NCBI GenBank assembly: GCA_002422765.1
Contig: DITI01000059.1
Coordinates: 14,488-30,141 of the forward strand
Source of the DNA: Candidatus Pacebacteria bacterium UBA6188
GTDB taxonomy: Bacteria > Patescibacteriota > Microgenomatia > UBA1400 > PJMF01
Direction of reading: 5' to 3'
Length of the DNA: 15,654 bases
Numbering within the stretch: the stretch's first letter is position 1; every line of letters begins with the position of its first letter. The position numbers and the translations under genes were made by a program. Below the pieces are notes generated by a model. That model did no database searches and was not told the origin of the DNA. It was given only the letters and a program-made list of their open reading frames with translations. This document shows, piece by piece, positions 13,542 to 15,654 of the stretch.

Positions 13542-13682
13542 TCCTTCTTTCATCCGGACTTTAACCGTCGGTTTTGGCTTCGCACCAAATCTGCTGACCC
13601 TTGCAAGCAAGGCGCTCGCGGACTCATTTTCTAAATTTAGAAAATTTACCGCCGGTTGAGAATTACACTCCACCCTGAAGGA
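13542..13682 (-). promoter_or_regulatory. FMN riboswitch aptamer (RFN element)
   Basis: Read on the minus strand, the RFN core blocks occur in order: CTTCAGGGTGGAG (start), ACCGGCGGTAA (13656-13646), GTCCGCGAGC (13623-13614), GGTCAGCAGAT (13599-13589), TTTGG/CCAAA hairpin, CGACGGTT and AGTCCGGATG (13570-13551), and GAAGGA (13547-13542). P1 forms from TCCTTC (13682-13677) and GAAGGA. The variable stem between the second and third blocks is a perfect 20-bp AT-rich palindrome. The element begins 28 nt past the uppP stop and ends 93 nt before the EamA transporter ATG. FMN binding to this aptamer class turns genes off. Confidence 0.96.
13626..13645. repeat. Perfect 20-bp palindrome forming the variable stem of the riboswitch
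   Basis: The sequence equals its own reverse complement over 20 bases and is 90% A+T. Its position matches the length-variable helix of RFN elements, so it is best read as RNA stem rather than a protein-binding operator. Confidence 0.7.
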
Positions 13683-13686
13683 TTAA

Positions 13687-13715
13687 TTAATAATCTTTGA
13701 AATGTTGTATCACAA
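13687..13715 (-). promoter_or_regulatory. Promoter for the riboswitch-EamA transcript
   Basis: Minus strand -35 TTGTGA (13715-13710), a 17-bp spacer, and -10 TATTAA (13692-13687), each 4 of 6 to consensus. Transcription would start at about 13680-13684, at the first base pairs of riboswitch P1. The -35 overlaps the uppP stop codon. Read-through from uppP is also possible, since only 27 nt separate the uppP stop from the aptamer. Confidence 0.45.
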
Positions 13716-14486
13716 AAGAGCTAATAAAATAAGTCCTAAGCCGAGGCGATAGTAGCCAAAAAAGGCTAAGCTATTTTTCTGAAGATAGCCAATGAGCCAA
13801 CGTAAAACAACCAGAGCAACTGCAAAAGAAACTAAGAAACCAATAGCGGTTGCGATGATTTCTGTTGGTGAAAAACTAAGGCTCTCTTGAGTTTTCGCTA
13901 GATCAAAAACTGCTGTGCTTAGAATGGTGGGAATCGCCAGTAAAAAAGAGTATTTAGCAGCGCTGGCTCTTTTTTGGCCAAGCAGCAACATAATAAGGAT
14001 TACTGCTCCAGATCTAGAAACACCTGGAACAATCGCTAAAGTTTGAAAAACACCAACTAGCATACTTTGTTGCCAGCTTAACTCTTCCAAATCTTTACCA
14101 ATTGCACTTGGATTTTTTTGCAGATAACGCTCATAAAAAATAAAAATCAAACCAAAGAAGATAAATACAGACAACATTAGCCAGTTGCTTTCAAAAAAAG
14201 TATCTTTAACTAATTTGTAGAGTAAAAAACCAAAGATAGAGGTGGGGACAAAAGAGAATAAAATTTTTTTAATCAGCTCATGATCCTGCCAGAGTTCTTT
14301 GCCGTAGATAAAAAGTACTGCCAGAATGCCTCCAGCTTGAATAAAAACTGTGAAAAATTTGAGAAATTCAGTTTGTTCTAAACCTAAAAATTGAGCAGTA
14401 AAAATCAAGTGAAAAGTAGAGGAAATCGGTAAAAATTCAGTAACACCTTCAACAATTCCTAACAAGATAGCTTGATAAATTTCCAT
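13710..14486 (-). CDS. uppP: Undecaprenyl-diphosphatase UppP (BacA)
   Basis: A 258-residue polytopic membrane enzyme that dephosphorylates undecaprenyl diphosphate to recycle the carrier for peptidoglycan and other surface glycans; it is also linked to bacitracin resistance. Family motifs: GIVEGVTEFLPISST at 10-24, holding the (E/Q)xxxE glutamates E13 and E17; the conserved His at 26; and PGVSRSGA at 154-161 with Arg158. Length and helix pattern are normal. One oddity: the usual SSTGH reads SSTFH, with a bulky Phe where Gly is typical. An AGGA Shine-Dalgarno (14497-14494) lies 7 nt before the ATG, the best ribosome binding site in the window. The gene ends in TGA and is followed by the riboswitch. 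It fits the glycosyltransferase and cell-wall genes elsewhere in the window. Confidence 0.95.
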   Translation of the reverse strand: MEIYQAILLGIVEGVTEFLPISSTFHLIFTAQFLGLEQTEFLKFFTVFIQAGGILAVLFIYGKELWQDHELIKKILFSFVPTSIFGFLLYKLVKDTFFESNWLMLSVFIFFGLIFIFYERYLQKNPSAIGKDLEELSWQQSMLVGVFQTLAIVPGVSRSGAVILIMLLLGQKRASAAKYSFLLAIPTILSTAVFDLAKTQESLSFSPTEIIATAIGFLVSFAVALVVLRWLIGYLQKNSLAFFGYYRLGLGLILLALL

Positions 14487-14506
14487 AAATCTTTCCTAGG
14501 AGAATA

Positions 14507-14515
14507 AGTATAGCA
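14507..14515 (-). promoter_or_regulatory. Extended -10 promoter for uppP
   Basis: The minus strand reads TGCTATACT. Predicted +1 is near 14500, giving a leader of about 14 nt that just contains the AGGA ribosome binding site. Confidence 0.55.
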
Positions 14516-14518
14516 AAC

Positions 14519-14547
14519 TTGTTAAACAAATTTTAGTTGGTTATACT
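14519..14547 (+). promoter_or_regulatory. Promoter for the glucose/sorbosone dehydrogenase gene
   Basis: -35 TTGTTA (14519-14524), a 17-bp spacer and -10 TATACT (14542-14547). Predicted +1 is near 14554, two bases before the ATG at 14556, so the mRNA would be almost leaderless. Confidence 0.55.
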
Positions 14548-14555
14548 AGTTTTCA

Positions 14556-15654
14556 ATGCGCAGTCAAAAAGTTTTTTTCCTGAGCAGTTTAGCCTTGTTA
14601 GTTGTTTTTGCTTTATGGTGGCTACAGCCACCAGCTTTTTTTTCCAATAAATCTTTGCCTTTGTCCCCAGCCTTAACGCCAACTTCTGGCTCAGAAAAAG
14701 CTCTTCAAACACCTTCCCTACAAGTAGAATCTTTTGTCAGTGATTTAAATGTGCCTTGGAGTATAGTTTTTACTTCTCCAGAGCGAATTCTAGTGACCGA
14801 ACGCCCTGGTCGAGTGCGAGTGGTAGAAAATGGACGTCTTTTAGAAGAACCACTAAGAGTTTTTACTGAGGTCTCCAACCGTTCAGAAGAAGGTTTAATG
14901 GGAATGACTCTCGACCCAAATTACGTTGTAAATGGCTATATTTATTTGTGTTTAGCTTATCGAGCTACAGGTGGAAAGGTTTTCGATAAAGTTATTAGAG
15001 CTGTAGATGGCGGCGATAGTTTAATTGATGATCGGGTGATCATTGATGGCATTCCTGCCGCCGCCAATCATGCCGGTTGTCGCCTGCGTTTTGGTCAGGA
15101 TGAGAAGCTTTATATTTCAACTGGTGATGCTAGTGAGCGCAACTTGGCGCAAGATTTGACTTCTCTAGCAGGTAAGATTTTACGTCTTAATGCAAATGGT
15201 TCAATTCCTGACGACAATCCCTTCCCCAACTCTGCTGTTTTTAGCTATGGTCATCGCAATCCACAGGGTTTTGATTGGCACCCAATTAGTGGTGCGTTGA
15301 TTGCAACTGAACATGGGCCCTCTGGAAATGATGGGCTGGGTGGGGGTGATGAATTAAACTTAATTCAAGCTGGTCAGAATTATGGTTGGCCAGAAGTTTC
15401 ACATCAGCGCAGTAAAGAAGGCATGATCGATCCGCTACTAGTTTTTACTCCAGCTATTGCGCCTGCTTCAGGGATGTTTTATCGTAGCTTTGTTTTGTCG
15501 CAATTAACCAATACTTTTTTATTTGGCATGTTGCGTGGGGAAGGCATCATGCAAGTGTTTTTTGATGAAGCTGGTCAAGTGAGGGATTATCAAAAATTAG
15601 TAGAAGTAGAAGTAGGGCGAGTTCGCGACATTGTTGAAGGTCCAGATGGATTTG
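14556..15654 (+). CDS. Membrane-anchored PQQ-type glucose/sorbosone dehydrogenase, 3' end cut by the window edge
   Basis: The frame is open from the ATG at 14556 to the right edge, 366 complete codons. Residues 7-24 form a membrane helix acting as an uncleaved anchor or signal, then a Ser/Pro-rich linker (30-55), then the beta-propeller of the GSDH family (PF07995; soluble glucose dehydrogenase, YliI). Marks: VPWSIVF at 66-72; RPGRVRVVENG at 83-93; EEGLMGMTLDPNY at 111-123; NHAGCRLRFG at 171-180 with H172 in the place of the catalytic His; YISTGD at 186-191; LAGKILRLNANG at 204-215; YGHRNPQGFDW at 231-241; ATEHGPSG at 250-257; and NYGWPE at 275-280. The fragment stops at GRVRDIVEGPDGF, near the end of a normal family member, so probably only a few tens of residues are missing. 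It should oxidise an aldose or related sugar outside the cell, using PQQ from elsewhere if it is active. Substrate unknown. Confidence 0.9.
   Translation, partial: MRSQKVFFLSSLALLVVFALWWLQPPAFFSNKSLPLSPALTPTSGSEKALQTPSLQVESFVSDLNVPWSIVFTSPERILVTERPGRVRVVENGRLLEEPLRVFTEVSNRSEEGLMGMTLDPNYVVNGYIYLCLAYRATGGKVFDKVIRAVDGGDSLIDDRVIIDGIPAAANHAGCRLRFGQDEKLYISTGDASERNLAQDLTSLAGKILRLNANGSIPDDNPFPNSAVFSYGHRNPQGFDWHPISGALIATEHGPSGNDGLGGGDELNLIQAGQNYGWPEVSHQRSKEGMIDPLLVFTPAIAPASGMFYRSFVLSQLTNTFLFGMLRGEGIMQVFFDEAGQVRDYQKLVEVEVGRVRDIVEGPDGF

Noticed and set aside
13626..13645. 20-bp palindrome as a repressor operator
   Set aside because: It sits exactly at the variable stem position of the FMN riboswitch, which explains it without a protein.

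Overview
The window looks like a compact, AT-rich chromosome segment of a Candidate Phyla Radiation (Patescibacteria) bacterium. Microgenomates is my best guess, with low certainty. The signs are a DUF4012 protein, very short or overlapping gene junctions, several genes that appear leaderless, and envelope genes mixed with housekeeping genes. The code is standard: TGA ends ftsE, the GT2 gene and uppP, and an RF2 gene is present. This argues against the UGA=Gly code of Gracilibacteria/Absconditabacteria.

Layout. 1-631 (-): unknown gene, cut by the left edge. 695-1567 (+): RecB/Cas4-like PD-(D/E)XK protein with four cysteines. 8442-1569 (-): a tightly packed seven-gene run, in transcription order GT4 glycosyltransferase, DUF4012 protein, prfB (RF2), a membrane protein with an OB-like exterior, ftsE, ftsX, and a secreted coiled-coil M23 peptidase. 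The last three form an FtsEX plus hydrolase division module. The M23 domain is circularly permuted: its HxH half precedes its HxxxD half. 8473-9408 (+): membrane GT2 glycosyltransferase, divergent from the GT4 gene. 11453-9389 (-): MFS transporter overlapping a patatin-like phospholipase gene by 8 nt.

11513-13715 is the most interesting part. A + strand gene encodes an AlkD-type HEAT-repeat DNA glycosylase fused to a riboflavin kinase domain. Facing it on the - strand is an EamA/DMT transporter with an FMN riboswitch in its leader. Together these suggest a minimal flavin salvage locus: uptake of riboflavin, phosphorylation to FMN, and FMN feedback on the transporter. The leader also contains an 11-nt element complementary (10 of 11 pairs) to the 5' arm of the aptamer, a candidate switching helix.

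14486-13710 (-) is uppP, for undecaprenyl-phosphate recycling. 14556 to the right edge (+) is a membrane-anchored PQQ-type glucose/sorbosone dehydrogenase, cut by the edge. No tRNA, rRNA, CRISPR array, IS element or convincing intrinsic terminator was seen. No stretch over 300 bases lacks a gene; the largest gap, 13449-13709, holds the riboswitch.

All family assignments come from reading motifs by eye; no database search was run.
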